This document shows positions 17,019-25,962 of a stretch of DNA of 64,000 bases, piece by piece. The notes below the pieces were generated by a model. The model was not told the DNA's origin. It saw nothing but the letters and a program-made list of their open reading frames with translations, and did no database searches. The stretch is from CAVXFS01 sp049582805 (GTDB taxonomy: Bacteria > Pseudomonadota > Gammaproteobacteria > Burkholderiales > Gallionellaceae): positions 1-64,000 of the forward strand of contig JBAUUR010000154.1 of NCBI GenBank assembly GCA_049582805.1, given 5' to 3'. The position numbers and the translations under genes are program-made. Positions within the stretch are counted from its first letter, which is position 1; each line of letters starts with the position of its first letter.

Positions 17019-18908
17019 TTATTTTTTCGCCTCCGCCTCAAACGCTTTTATTTTGATATCGGCATGCTTTCTGGCATCAGCCAAATAGGCCTGGTACATT
17101 TCTTCACCCGTTAGCTTGCGAATTTCCTGCAAATACCGATCGCGCTTGGCATCGTCTATCGCCGGGCCTTCCTTGACCGCATCGATACGAACCAGAACGT
17201 AACCTTTCTGCGCATCCTGCATCCCTAGATATGCTGGCAGTTTTGCCGAGTCGGTCTGGAATATCTTCTGCACCAATTCGCGGCTCAAGCCGGCAGGCTG
17301 CATACGTGTAATTGTCTGGGCACCCTTCCAATCCAGCTTTGGATTTTCACCATGCTGCAGCCTGGCAAGGATGTCCTGGCCCTGTTTCGAGGCGAGCTCC
17401 ATGGCTTGCTGGCGCATTAATTTCTGGCGTATGGATTCGCTCACCTCGGCCAATGAACGGGTACTGGCCGGCTTGTATTCCAGCATCCGGGCCGCCAGCA
17501 GGTTGTTGGGGCCTATTTCGACAACGGCACTATTGCGTTTTGCTTTCAGCACATCATTGGTAAACACCGCTTGCAGGGCCTTATCCGTCCATGGCAGCCC
17601 GCCAGCCTGTCCCTTGCCCAACCAGGAACTTTGCTGTACCTGCGCCTTTACCAATTCAGCCGCCGGTTTCAGACTATCGCTTTGCTCATACACGGTGTTG
17701 TTGAACTTATCCGCCAGGTCGGCAAATTCATCGTTTGCTTTCTGCAGCTTCAATTTCTGCTCAATCTCGCCCTTCACCTCGCTCAGGGGCTTCATTTTCG
17801 CGGGCACTATTGACAGGAGCTTGATGATATGAAAACCGAAGTCAGACTGCACCAGCCCACTGATTTCTCCGGGTTTGAGCTTGAATGCGACATCCTCAAA
17901 CGGTTTGACCATCATGCCGCGCGTAAACATGCCCAGATCCCCGCCATTCGCCGCAGAACCCGTATCCTGCGAGTACTGCCTGGCGAAATCCGCGAATTTT
18001 CCGGGCGATTGCCTGACTTGCTGCAGCACCTGTTCGGCCTTGGCCTTGGCGGCCTGTTTGTCCGCATCACTGGCCTGAGGTGATACCGAAATCAGGATAT
18101 GCGCCGCGTGACGCTGCTCCTGTATGCCAAACTCCGGTTGGTGATCTTCGTAATACTTCTTGACTTCTGCTTCATCTACCTTGATTTGAGGCAACAAGGA
18201 ATCCACGGCAAAAGTCACATACGCGACTCGAACCTGCTCCGGAGACTGGAATTCCGCAGTATTGTTTTCGTAATATTTTTTGATTTCCGCATCATCCACT
18301 TTTACCTGCTTCAGGAAGGAATCGGGTAACACTTGCAAGGTGCTGACAACGCGCTGTTGCTCATTAAGATGTATCAGCCTGTCTGCGATGATGTTCGAGG
18401 CATATCCGTTCTGATTATATGCATCCGTCAATTGGCGCAAACTCAATTCCTGCCTTACACGTTCCTCAAAAATCGGGGGGGTCATGTTCTGGCTGCGCAG
18501 CGCCGATTCGTAACGTTCCTTATCAAACTTCCCGTCTTTCTGGAACGCCCCGATTTCGGATATTACCTGCGCCAATTGAGCATCGCTTACAGTCAAACCC
18601 TGTCCCTGCGCTTGCGAGGTCATCAGCCGTTGACTGACCAGATTGTCAAGAACCGAATGCTTTATCTCCGGCTTGTCAAACATGGCAGGGTCGAACTTAT
18701 CCCCCATAACTTCTCGCATCCTGTCCTCTTGCTGGCGCAGGGCATTGTCAAACTCTTGCTGGCCGATTTTTTCGCCATTCACCGTAGCCAGCGCCTCACC
18801 CGCGGCTGATCTGCGGTAAGAATCCACCCCCCAAAATGCAAAGGGAAGAATAATAAGAGCCAAGACAATTTGTATTAGCCGTCTGTTCTCATGCACAAAA
18901 TCAAACAT
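17019..18908 (-). CDS. ppiD: Peptidyl-prolyl isomerase PpiD, SurA-like periplasmic chaperone
   Basis: An inner-membrane-anchored chaperone facing the periplasm, near the Sec translocon. The 629 residues have one N-terminal transmembrane helix (about 13-31), a SurA-N-like chaperone region, a parvulin PPIC domain (about 262-365, with HAAHILISVSPQ and GGDLGMFTRGMMVKPFEDVA) and a second, diverged C-terminal domain. It ends the tig-clp-lon-hupB gene order conserved in proteobacteria, separated from the tRNAs by a terminator. Confidence 0.93.
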   Translation of the reverse strand: MFDFVHENRRLIQIVLALIILPFAFWGVDSYRRSAAGEALATVNGEKIGQQEFDNALRQQEDRMREVMGDKFDPAMFDKPEIKHSVLDNLVSQRLMTSQAQGQGLTVSDAQLAQVISEIGAFQKDGKFDKERYESALRSQNMTPPIFEERVRQELSLRQLTDAYNQNGYASNIIADRLIHLNEQQRVVSTLQVLPDSFLKQVKVDDAEIKKYYENNTAEFQSPEQVRVAYVTFAVDSLLPQIKVDEAEVKKYYEDHQPEFGIQEQRHAAHILISVSPQASDADKQAAKAKAEQVLQQVRQSPGKFADFARQYSQDTGSAANGGDLGMFTRGMMVKPFEDVAFKLKPGEISGLVQSDFGFHIIKLLSIVPAKMKPLSEVKGEIEQKLKLQKANDEFADLADKFNNTVYEQSDSLKPAAELVKAQVQQSSWLGKGQAGGLPWTDKALQAVFTNDVLKAKRNSAVVEIGPNNLLAARMLEYKPASTRSLAEVSESIRQKLMRQQAMELASKQGQDILARLQHGENPKLDWKGAQTITRMQPAGLSRELVQKIFQTDSAKLPAYLGMQDAQKGYVLVRIDAVKEGPAIDDAKRDRYLQEIRKLTGEEMYQAYLADARKHADIKIKAFEAEAKK

Positions 18909-18936
18909 AGCAAGTTACTCAAATGAACGGAACATG

Positions 18937-18963
18937 AAAAAAGGCGAACATTATGTTCGCCTT
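18937..18963 (-). terminator. Rho-independent terminator after tRNA-Asp
   Basis: A 10-bp perfect stem (18941-18950 with 18954-18963) with a 3-base loop is followed on the minus strand by a T-run (18942-18937). It begins five bases past the tRNA-Asp CCA end, so it ends the tRNA transcript (possibly hupB-tRNA-Val-tRNA-Asp) before ppiD. Confidence 0.88.
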
Positions 18964-18967
18964 GGTC

Positions 18968-19044
18968 TGGCGGAGTGGACGGGACTCGAACCCGCGACCC
19001 CCGGCGTGACAGGCCGGTATTCTAACCAACTGAACTACCACTCC
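18968..19044 (-). tRNA. tRNA-Asp (GTC)
   Basis: A 77-nt cloverleaf with acceptor arms GGAGTGG/CCACTCC, anticodon GTC in the loop CTGTCAC, a GGTTCGAGTCC T-arm and an encoded CCA end. Confidence 0.97.
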
Positions 19045-19052
19045 AATACTGC

Positions 19053-19128
19053 TGGTGGGTGCTGACGGGATCGAACCGCCGACATTCGCCTTGTAAGGGC
19101 GACGCTCTACCAGCTGAGCTAAGCACCC
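19053..19128 (-). tRNA. tRNA-Val (TAC)
   Basis: A 76-nt cloverleaf with acceptor arms GGGTGCT/AGCACCC, anticodon TAC in the loop CTTACAA, GGTTCGATCCC in the T-arm and an encoded CCA end. It begins 11 bp after the hupB stop codon and is followed by tRNA-Asp. Confidence 0.97.
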
Positions 19129-19139
19129 GATAAAACCTG

Positions 19140-19412
19140 TCAGTTTACAGCATCTTTCAGGCCCTTACCAGCACGGAATTTCGGAACCTTTGCAGCCTTG
19201 ATCTTGATCGCTGCACCAGTGCGCGGATTGCGGCCAGTCCGGGCAGCACGCTTTCCTACGTAGAAAGTGCCAAATCCAACCAAGGTAATCAAGTCGCCCT
19301 TCTTCAATGACTTCTTGATCGCATCAACAGTCGCCTCCAATGCGCGACCCGCTGCCGCCTTGGAAATGTCTGCAGACTTTGCAATAGCATCAATCAGCTC
19401 AGATTTATTCAT
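19140..19412 (-). CDS. hupB: DNA-binding protein HU
   Basis: A small basic nucleoid protein that bends DNA as a dimer. The 90 residues match HU, with the beta-arm signature GFGTFYVGKRAARTGRNPRT (about 47-66). It sits between lon and the tRNA-Val gene, the conserved position of hupB. A GGGGCGC Shine-Dalgarno sequence precedes the ATG, and a strong promoter lies upstream. A second HU-family gene lies at 25963. Confidence 0.96.
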   Translation of the reverse strand: MNKSELIDAIAKSADISKAAAGRALEATVDAIKKSLKKGDLITLVGFGTFYVGKRAARTGRNPRTGAAIKIKAAKVPKFRAGKGLKDAVN

Positions 19413-19463
19413 GTAGCGCCCCTTTTAAAGTGTTAATGAATGACAGGCAAACCCTGTGGAGGC

Positions 19464-19492
19464 TTTATATCAAGGGTTAACTGCTTGGTCAA
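19464..19492 (-). promoter_or_regulatory. Predicted sigma-70 promoter for hupB
   Basis: On the minus strand TTGACC (19492-19487) and TATAAA (19469-19464) are exactly 17 bp apart, about 50 bp before the hupB ATG. This is close to consensus, as expected for an abundant protein and the tRNAs behind it. Confidence 0.7.
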
Positions 19493-19526
19493 GCAATAAC
19501 CTCCCCGTTAGCTACGGGGAGTGTTT

Positions 19527-19677
19527 CTTGAGGGCACCTCTAAAAATCCACATTTCATCCCAACTGCTACGTTGCGGGGAAAATTTCTTGCTTACATATC
19601 ACACATATGCGGCGCGGCGAAATTCTTTCCGCGCCTTGCATTTGGGCGAACTCTGAATTTTTAGAGGTGCCCTTGAG
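19527..19677. mobile_element. MITE-like element with 15-bp terminal inverted repeats
   Basis: A non-coding element of 139 bp (19533-19671) is bounded by perfect inverted repeats, GGCACCTCTAAAAAT (19533-19547) and its complement (19657-19671). The 6-bp direct repeat CTTGAG flanks it on both sides (19527-19532 and 19672-19677), as a target duplication would. There is no coding capacity. It lies six bases past the lon stop codon, so its stem could also shape the lon mRNA 3' end. Confidence 0.65.
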
Positions 19678-19683
19678 ATAAAG

Positions 19684-22113
19684 TTAATGCTTGACCAGAG
19701 AAGTCGCCAGGTTTTCTTCCACTACAGGAATCGGGCTCACTACCGTCGCCACCTCCGGCAAAGCCTCTGGCACACTCTCCAGAGCCATTTTCAGCACCTG
19801 TTCTATCCACCTGACCGGATGAATATCAAGCCTGTTCTTGATGTTGTCAGGCATGTCCACGAGATCCTTGGTGTTCTCTTCCGGGATTAGAACGATTTTG
19901 ATGCCGCCACGTTGCGCTGCCAGCAGCTTTTCCTTGAGTCCGCCAATCGGCAATACCTCACCGCGCAGCGTAATCTCGCCGGTCATCGCAACATCGGCGC
20001 GCACTGGAATCCCGGTCAGCGCAGACACCATTGCCGTACAAATGCCGACGCCGGCGCTTGGACCATCCTTGGGAGTCGCTCCTTCCGGCAGATGGATATG
20101 CAAATCATTTTTCTGGTAAAAGTCTTCGGCAATCCCAAGTGTCCGTGCACGGTTGCGCACCACGCTGAGCGCGGCCTGAATGGACTCCTGCATCACCTCA
20201 CCCAGTTTGCCGGTGGTAATGGTTTTCCCTTTACCTGGCAGCACCACCGTCTCTATGGTCAGCAACTCGCCACCGACTTCTGTCCATGCCAAGCCGGTAA
20301 CCTGCCCCACCTGGTTGTTTTTCTCTGCTATTCCATAGGAATAGCGACGCACACCAAGAAACTTGTCCAGGTTGCGCGCGTTGACTGCCACCTTCTTTCC
20401 GTGCCCCTTGAGCAACAAAGCCTTCACCACTTTACGGCAGATCTTGGATATTTCCCGTTCCAGTCCACGCACTCCCGCCTCACGGGTGTAGTAGCGCAAA
20501 ATGTCACGAATCGCACTTTCGGAGATAGTAATCTCTTCCGCTTTCAGGCCATTATTCTCCAGCGTCTTGGGGATCAAATAGCGCTCGGCAATATTGACCT
20601 TTTCATCCTCCGTATAACTCGGCACGTGAATAATCTCCATGCGATCCAGCAATGGCGCAGGAATATTCATGGTGTTCGCTGTGGCAACAAACATCACATC
20701 GGACAAGTCGTATTCGACCTCGACATAGTGGTCAACGAACGTATGGTTCTGTTCCGGATCAAGCACCTCGAGCAAAGCAGAAGAAGGATCCCCGCGAAAG
20801 TCCATGCCCATCTTGTCCACTTCATCCAGCAGGAACAGCGGATTCTTTACGCTCACTTTGGCCATGTTTTGCAATATCTTGCCCGGCATCGAACCGATAT
20901 AGGTGCGGCGGTGCCCCCTGATTTCAGATTCATCACGAACCCCGCCCAGCGACATGCGCACGAACTTGCGATTGGTAGCGCGCGCAATGGATTGGCCCAG
21001 CGAAGTCTTGCCCACGCCAGGGGGACCCACCAGACAAAGGATCGGGGCTTTCATCTTGTCGACGCGCTGTTGCACAGCCAGATATTCGACGATGCGTTCC
21101 TTGACCTTTTCCAAGCCATAATGATCCGCTTCCAGGATCTCTTCGGCGCGCTTCAAGTCCGAACTGATCTTGGTTTTCTTTTTCCACGGCAATCCCACCA
21201 GCACGTCGATGTAGTTGCGCACCACAGTAGCCTCCGCTGACATGGGAGACATCAGGCGCAATTTCTTCAGTTCTGACTCGGCCTTGGCGCGCGCCTCCTT
21301 GGGCATGTGCGCAGCCTTGATCTTCTTTTCCATTTCCTCCATGTCGGCGCCTTCTTCGCCTTCGCCCAATTCCTTCTGGATCGCCTTGACCTGTTCGTTC
21401 AGGTAATACTCACGCTGGCTTTTTTCCATCTGGCGCTTGACGCGGCCACGGATGCGCTTTTCAACCTGGAGAATGTCGAGTTCGGCCTCCAGCAGACCGA
21501 GCAGATGCTCAAGACGCTTGCGCACATCAAAAATCTCCAGCACTTCCTGCTTCTGCTCCAGCTTGAGCGGCAAATGCGCGGCGATCGTATCCGCCATGCG
21601 GCCGGCATCATCTATGCCGACCAGCGAGGTCAGGATCTCGGGGGGAATTTTCTTGTTGAGCTTGACGTATTGATCGAACTGGTTGATCAAGGCGCGGCGC
21701 ATGGCCTCGGCCTCATGGCCGATATCTTCATCGGCCATCACAGGTTCGATATCAGCCTCGAAATGCGATTTCTCATCGAACACATGCAACACCCTGGCAC
21801 GCTGCGTGCCTTCCACCAGAACCTTGACGGTGCCATCAGGCAATTTAAGCATCTGCAGGATGTTGGCGATGCTTCCGATACCGTACAGATCGTCTATCGA
21901 CGGCTCATCCTTGGCGGCGGACTTTTGCGCCACCAGCACGATACTCTTGCTGAGCTCCATGGCCGACTCCAGCGCCTTGATGGATTTTGCGCGTCCGACG
22001 AATAAGGGAATCACCATGTGCGGGAAAACCACTACATCGCGCAACGGCAACAGTGGGACCAAACCGGTATCCGGATTATTGAGATTCTTTTCATGCATGG
22101 CAGCAGTCCCCAT
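19684..22113 (-). CDS. lon: ATP-dependent protease Lon
   Basis: Degrades misfolded and regulatory proteins in the cytoplasm. The 809 residues comprise the N-terminal substrate domain (about 17-215), a coiled-coil region, the AAA+ module with Walker A GPPGVGKT (363-370) and Walker B FLLDEVDKM, and the C-terminal protease domain with the catalytic Ser in KDGPSAGVGI and Lys in LKEKLLAAQRGG. The start may be ATG 22113 or ATG 22098 (MHEKNLN). It lies between clpX and hupB. Confidence 0.97.
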   Translation of the reverse strand: MGTAAMHEKNLNNPDTGLVPLLPLRDVVVFPHMVIPLFVGRAKSIKALESAMELSKSIVLVAQKSAAKDEPSIDDLYGIGSIANILQMLKLPDGTVKVLVEGTQRARVLHVFDEKSHFEADIEPVMADEDIGHEAEAMRRALINQFDQYVKLNKKIPPEILTSLVGIDDAGRMADTIAAHLPLKLEQKQEVLEIFDVRKRLEHLLGLLEAELDILQVEKRIRGRVKRQMEKSQREYYLNEQVKAIQKELGEGEEGADMEEMEKKIKAAHMPKEARAKAESELKKLRLMSPMSAEATVVRNYIDVLVGLPWKKKTKISSDLKRAEEILEADHYGLEKVKERIVEYLAVQQRVDKMKAPILCLVGPPGVGKTSLGQSIARATNRKFVRMSLGGVRDESEIRGHRRTYIGSMPGKILQNMAKVSVKNPLFLLDEVDKMGMDFRGDPSSALLEVLDPEQNHTFVDHYVEVEYDLSDVMFVATANTMNIPAPLLDRMEIIHVPSYTEDEKVNIAERYLIPKTLENNGLKAEEITISESAIRDILRYYTREAGVRGLEREISKICRKVVKALLLKGHGKKVAVNARNLDKFLGVRRYSYGIAEKNNQVGQVTGLAWTEVGGELLTIETVVLPGKGKTITTGKLGEVMQESIQAALSVVRNRARTLGIAEDFYQKNDLHIHLPEGATPKDGPSAGVGICTAMVSALTGIPVRADVAMTGEITLRGEVLPIGGLKEKLLAAQRGGIKIVLIPEENTKDLVDMPDNIKNRLDIHPVRWIEQVLKMALESVPEALPEVATVVSPIPVVEENLATSLVKH

Positions 22114-22128
22114 AAGTTAACTTGTCTC

Positions 22129-22158
22129 ATTAGATTGGGACGCAGCGACAAAATTCAA
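22129..22158 (-). promoter_or_regulatory. Candidate promoter for lon
   Basis: TTGAAT (22158-22153) and TCTAAT (22134-22129) on the minus strand, 18 bp apart, lie in the 65-bp gap between clpX and lon. No convincing heat-shock (sigma-32) consensus was recognised. Confidence 0.4.
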
Positions 22159-22178
22159 CCTGCTGCCAAACTTATTGA

Positions 22179-23438
22179 TTAGGCAACAGCTTTCGGCTTG
22201 TCGGAATACATCACCATCGGATGGATTTCCCCGCTTGCATCATTCTCGTCCAGCACCACCTTTTCCACGTTCTCTATGGATGGCAGGTCAAACATGATGT
22301 CGAGCAGGGCATGTTCCAGAATTGAACGAAGTCCGCGAGCGCCGGCTTTGCGCGCCAATGACTTCTTGGCAATAGCCTGCAATACTCCTTCGCGGAATTC
22401 CAGCTCTACACCTTCCATTGCAAATAATTTTTGATACTGTCTGGTCAGCGCATTCTTCGGCTCTGTCAGGATCCGCGTTAGCGCGGCCTCGTCAAGTTCC
22501 TCCAGGGTGGCTATCACCGGCAAACGCCCCACAAACTCCGGTATCAAGCCAAACTTGATCAAATCCTCCGGCTCGACCCCCTGCAGCACCACACCCACAT
22601 TTTTTTTATCACCGCGTTTCGCCAGATCCGCTCCAAAGCCTATTCCGGCTTTTTCGGAGCGGTCCCGGATAACCTTTTCCAGGCCATCGAATGCACCACC
22701 ACAAATGAACAGGATATTCGTGGTGTCAACCTGAAGAAACTCGGTATTCGGATGCTTGCGCCCACCCTGCGGTGGCACGGAAGCCTTGGTGCCTTCAATC
22801 AATTTGAGCAAGGCCTGCTGTACACCCTCACCCGACACATCGCGCGTGATCGATGGATTGTCCGACTTGCGCGATATCTTGTCTATTTCGTCGATATAGA
22901 CAATACCGCGTTGCGCACGCTCCACATCGTAATCACACGCCTGCAATAACTTCTGGATAATATTTTCCACATCTTCCCCGACATATCCAGCCTCAGTCAG
23001 GGTAGTGGCATCAGCCATCACGAACGGCACATTAAGCAATCGCGCCAGGGTCTGCGCAAGCAGCGTCTTGCCGGAACCGGTCGGGCCGATCAGCAGAATA
23101 TTGCTTTTGGCCAGCTCCACTCCATCCTTGTCAGTACTCTTCAAGCGTTTATAGTGGTTGTATACCGCCACTGACAGGATTTTCTTGGCCTTTTCCTGCC
23201 CGACCACATACTCATCAAGACGTGCGCAGATACTGTGCGGCACCGGCAAATCGTCCTTTTCCGTCTTGCCAACCGTCCCGGTCTGGCCTTCTTCGCGAAT
23301 GATGTCATTGCACAGTTCAATACATTCGTCACATACAAAAACGGACGGGCCCGCAATCAGCTTGCGTACCTCATGTTGACTCTTGCCGCAAAAGGAACAG
23401 TACAGTAATTTGTCCCCGCTGTTTTTTTCTGACGACAT
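22179..23438 (-). CDS. clpX: ATP-dependent Clp protease, ATPase subunit ClpX
   Basis: Unfolds tagged substrates and feeds them to ClpP. From the ATG at 23438 the product is 419 residues and starts MSSEKNSGDKLLYCSFCGKS, as in relatives; a longer in-frame start at 23465 lacks that match. The GAGGGG before 23438 is the Shine-Dalgarno sequence. It has the four-cysteine zinc-binding domain (CSFC and CDEC), Walker A GPTGSGKT (about 115-122), Walker B IVYIDEIDKI and the IGF-loop-type IGFGADLAKR. Confidence 0.97.
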   Translation of the reverse strand: MSSEKNSGDKLLYCSFCGKSQHEVRKLIAGPSVFVCDECIELCNDIIREEGQTGTVGKTEKDDLPVPHSICARLDEYVVGQEKAKKILSVAVYNHYKRLKSTDKDGVELAKSNILLIGPTGSGKTLLAQTLARLLNVPFVMADATTLTEAGYVGEDVENIIQKLLQACDYDVERAQRGIVYIDEIDKISRKSDNPSITRDVSGEGVQQALLKLIEGTKASVPPQGGRKHPNTEFLQVDTTNILFICGGAFDGLEKVIRDRSEKAGIGFGADLAKRGDKKNVGVVLQGVEPEDLIKFGLIPEFVGRLPVIATLEELDEAALTRILTEPKNALTRQYQKLFAMEGVELEFREGVLQAIAKKSLARKAGARGLRSILEHALLDIMFDLPSIENVEKVVLDENDASGEIHPMVMYSDKPKAVA

Positions 23439-23492
23439 GTGACCCCTCGTTTTATTTTCCGGCAAAGCAGTTCATGACAGACCTGATGTTCC

Positions 23493-24125
23493 TCAAATGC
23501 GTTTATCCAACACCTTGTCAATCAAACCATAATCCAATGCTTCCTGCGCTGTCAAAAAATTATCGCGCTCACTGTCACGCGCAATTTCCTCAACACTGCG
23601 TCCGGTATGCTGCGCCATCAATTGATTCAGGCGCTCGCGCAGGCTCAGGATGTATTTTGCATGAATCTCTATATCCGACGCCTGGCCCTGAAACCCCCCG
23701 AGCGGCTGATGTATCATCACTGTGGAATTGGGCAACGCAAAACGCTTGCCCTTCGCGCCGGCCTGTAACAGGAATGCGCCCATGGAGGCCGCCATGCCGA
23801 TGCAAAGAGTGGATATATCCGGCTTGACGAATTGCATGGTATCGTAAATCGCCATGCCCGCTGAAATGGATCCCCCGGGTGAATTGATATAAAGATATAT
23901 TTCCTTATCCGGATTTTCCGATTCAAGAAAAAGCAATTGCGCAACCACCAGATTGGCAACCGTATCGTTGATCGGCCCGACCAGAAATACCACGCGTTCC
24001 TTGAGCAAGCGCGAATAAATGTCATATGCCCGCTCCCCGCGCCCGCTGGTTTCAATCACCATCGGAATCAGGCCAATGTTTTGCGGCCCCCCATTCATTA
24101 CCGACAAATCACCGTGAGCCATCAA
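23493..24125 (-). CDS. clpP: ATP-dependent Clp protease proteolytic subunit
   Basis: Forms the tetradecameric peptidase chamber used by ClpX and ClpA. The 210 residues contain the catalytic Ser in GMAASMGAFLL, His in MIHQPLGG and Asp in DSERDNFL. Its ATG region overlaps the tig stop by four bases, so tig and clpP are translationally coupled, and clpX follows after 54 bp. Confidence 0.97.
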   Translation of the reverse strand: MMAHGDLSVMNGGPQNIGLIPMVIETSGRGERAYDIYSRLLKERVVFLVGPINDTVANLVVAQLLFLESENPDKEIYLYINSPGGSISAGMAIYDTMQFVKPDISTLCIGMAASMGAFLLQAGAKGKRFALPNSTVMIHQPLGGFQGQASDIEIHAKYILSLRERLNQLMAQHTGRSVEEIARDSERDNFLTAQEALDYGLIDKVLDKRI

Positions 24126-25426
24126 TTGTTCACCATCAATTCGCTAAACTTCACATGACGGTCAGTAACCTTTACCGTTCCCATCACCCAAACCACGACG
24201 TTGTCTTCCAGCGCCATTATCTCGGCGTCGCGCAAGCGTGACGGATCACTATAATGCCATTTCACCACTTCTTCCGGATCCTCAAAACTCTGTGCATAGT
24301 CCTCAACCAGCGTCCTGATTTGATCCGGGTCAGCCTTCAGATTGTTCTGCCTGATCAATTCAGCCAGAATAAGCCCCAGCCGGACTCGCCTTTGTGCTCG
24401 ATCAACAAACGCATCAGGCGATAATGACGCACCTTTGGGTATCTTGACCCCGCTTGTTCGCATTTCGTCCATGGCCTGTTGCATCATTTGCTGCACTTCC
24501 ATATCCAGCAATGCCCGTGGCACATCGATTTGCGTAACCTTCAGCAGCAAATCCATCGCGCTTTGCTTGTTACGCACCTTCAAACGCCGATCTGCCTCGC
24601 GTTTCAGGTTAGTCAGAACTTCCGCCCTGAATTTTTCCAGGTCACCTTCCGGAACACCGAGCGACTTAATGAACTCCGCATCCAATTCCGGCAGGATCGG
24701 CGCTTCTACAGCATGCAGGGTAACCGTAAAATTAACCTGCTTACCCGCCACATTCTTGCCGTAATAGTCATCCGGGAAGGTCATATCAAATGATTTGCTT
24801 TCTCCCGTCTTCATGCCGATGATGGCGGATTCGAAATCCGGCAACATGCTGCCCGCGCCTAGAATCACCTTGAAATTCCGCGCGTCGCCACCTTCAAAAG
24901 CTTCTCCGTCGAGCTTGCCCGTAAAGTCGATCCGCACCTGATCTTCCTTCTGCGCCGCCCGGTCGACAGGTTGATAAACAGCCCGTTGCTTGCGCAATGT
25001 CATTATCGCGTTATCAACGTCGGCATCATCCAGATCATAAACCAGGCGCTCAACCTGTTCCTTGCTGATGTCCCCAAACACAATGTCCGGATAGACCTCG
25101 AATGTCGCACTGAATTCGATCAATTCCGTTCCCGGTTCGGCGCTCTTGATCTCGAAATTTGGAGAACCCGCCACCCTGAGGCTGTTGAGCCTCGCCATCT
25201 CGTCGAATGAACGTTGCAGCGCATCACCCAGCACTTCCTGCTGGACTTGCGCGCCATACTGCTGCTGGATGATCTTGAGCGGCACTTTTCCTGGCCTGAA
25301 ACCGCGCACCCTGGCAGTGCGCCCCAAACGCTTGAGGCGTGATTCCACTTCGCCACGAATCTGTTGCTGCGAAATAAACGAACTAAGACGCCGTTCCAGC
25401 GCCCCCAAAGTCTCAACACTAGCCAT
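24122..25426 (-). CDS. tig: Trigger factor
   Basis: A ribosome-bound chaperone and prolyl isomerase for nascent chains. From the ATG at 25426 it is 434 residues, beginning MASVETLGALERRL. An AAGGA Shine-Dalgarno sequence precedes this ATG, and the longer frame from 25477 is not supported. The ribosome-binding GFRPGKVP signature (about 42-49), an FKBP-like domain (about 160-245) and the C-terminal helical chaperone arms are recognisable. It is the first gene of tig-clpP-clpX. Confidence 0.96.
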   Translation of the reverse strand: MASVETLGALERRLSSFISQQQIRGEVESRLKRLGRTARVRGFRPGKVPLKIIQQQYGAQVQQEVLGDALQRSFDEMARLNSLRVAGSPNFEIKSAEPGTELIEFSATFEVYPDIVFGDISKEQVERLVYDLDDADVDNAIMTLRKQRAVYQPVDRAAQKEDQVRIDFTGKLDGEAFEGGDARNFKVILGAGSMLPDFESAIIGMKTGESKSFDMTFPDDYYGKNVAGKQVNFTVTLHAVEAPILPELDAEFIKSLGVPEGDLEKFRAEVLTNLKREADRRLKVRNKQSAMDLLLKVTQIDVPRALLDMEVQQMMQQAMDEMRTSGVKIPKGASLSPDAFVDRAQRRVRLGLILAELIRQNNLKADPDQIRTLVEDYAQSFEDPEEVVKWHYSDPSRLRDAEIMALEDNVVVWVMGTVKVTDRHVKFSELMVNN

Positions 25427-25962
25427 ACCGATTTTCCTTGAGATTAATGTAACTTCCCCAAACAGTGAACACGACAATCTGGACTGCCATGCCTACCGGC
25501 GATGGGCCATAATGCTTAATTACCGTAATTCTTCACAAATCATTGTGCCACAATAACACCTGCATCCTGAAACCGGAAAGTCCAATTCTGCCAGGGAGTG
25601 ATTCAGAACATTTTCGAATTTTAACATGGCCGTCATAAAATATCGCCCCACCAGTCTCGCGGTGCTGACGGACTCGGGAAGTGGCTTCAGCGAAGGAACA
25701 TCTGCTCCAGTCACGCATGGCCGCGAACCCGGTTTCTGCGGGATGGAATGCACGGCGGTCGACACAGCGAAGGATGGATGCCGGTGGCGCCATTTACCGA
25801 TCGAACAGGCTGATATTTGCTGAAAACAGGATTTGTATCACATCATTTCGACCACCTGGAGAACCAAACAGGGCCCGGGATTCTGATGTGAAACTTCAAT
25901 CGCAGGGGAAAAGACCGGATGAACCAGGGTTCCCTGTCATGGACAGGGAACCCTGATGCATT
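25427..25962. other. Intergenic region without a recognisable gene
   Basis: 536 bp between tig and the second HU gene. A 13-bp odd palindrome, AATTAC-C-GTAATT (25518-25530), lies about 90 bp upstream of tig in its likely promoter region. Short frames on both strands have no recognisable motifs or good ribosome-binding sites. The HU terminator hairpin is at the right end. Confidence 0.5.
25925..25955 (-). terminator. Strong hairpin after the second HU gene
   Basis: A 14-bp perfect stem (25925-25938 with 25942-25955) and a 3-base loop begin eight bases after the HU stop codon. The minus-strand side lacks an immediate T-run; the plus-strand side is followed by ATTTTATTT. It is probably a terminator or an mRNA-stabilising structure. 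Confidence 0.6.

Noticed and set aside
19501..19521. Hairpin CTCCCCGT-TAGCT-ACGGGGAG considered as the lon terminator.
   Set aside because: No T-run follows on the minus strand and the MITE-like element lies between it and lon; the function is unclear, so it was not called.
19912..21240. A 442-codon frame opposite lon.
   Set aside because: Shadow frame; the lon motifs on the other strand are complete.
25533..25793. An 86-codon minus-strand frame upstream of tig.
   Set aside because: No ribosome-binding site, no motif, and it overlaps other equally poor frames; treated as non-coding.
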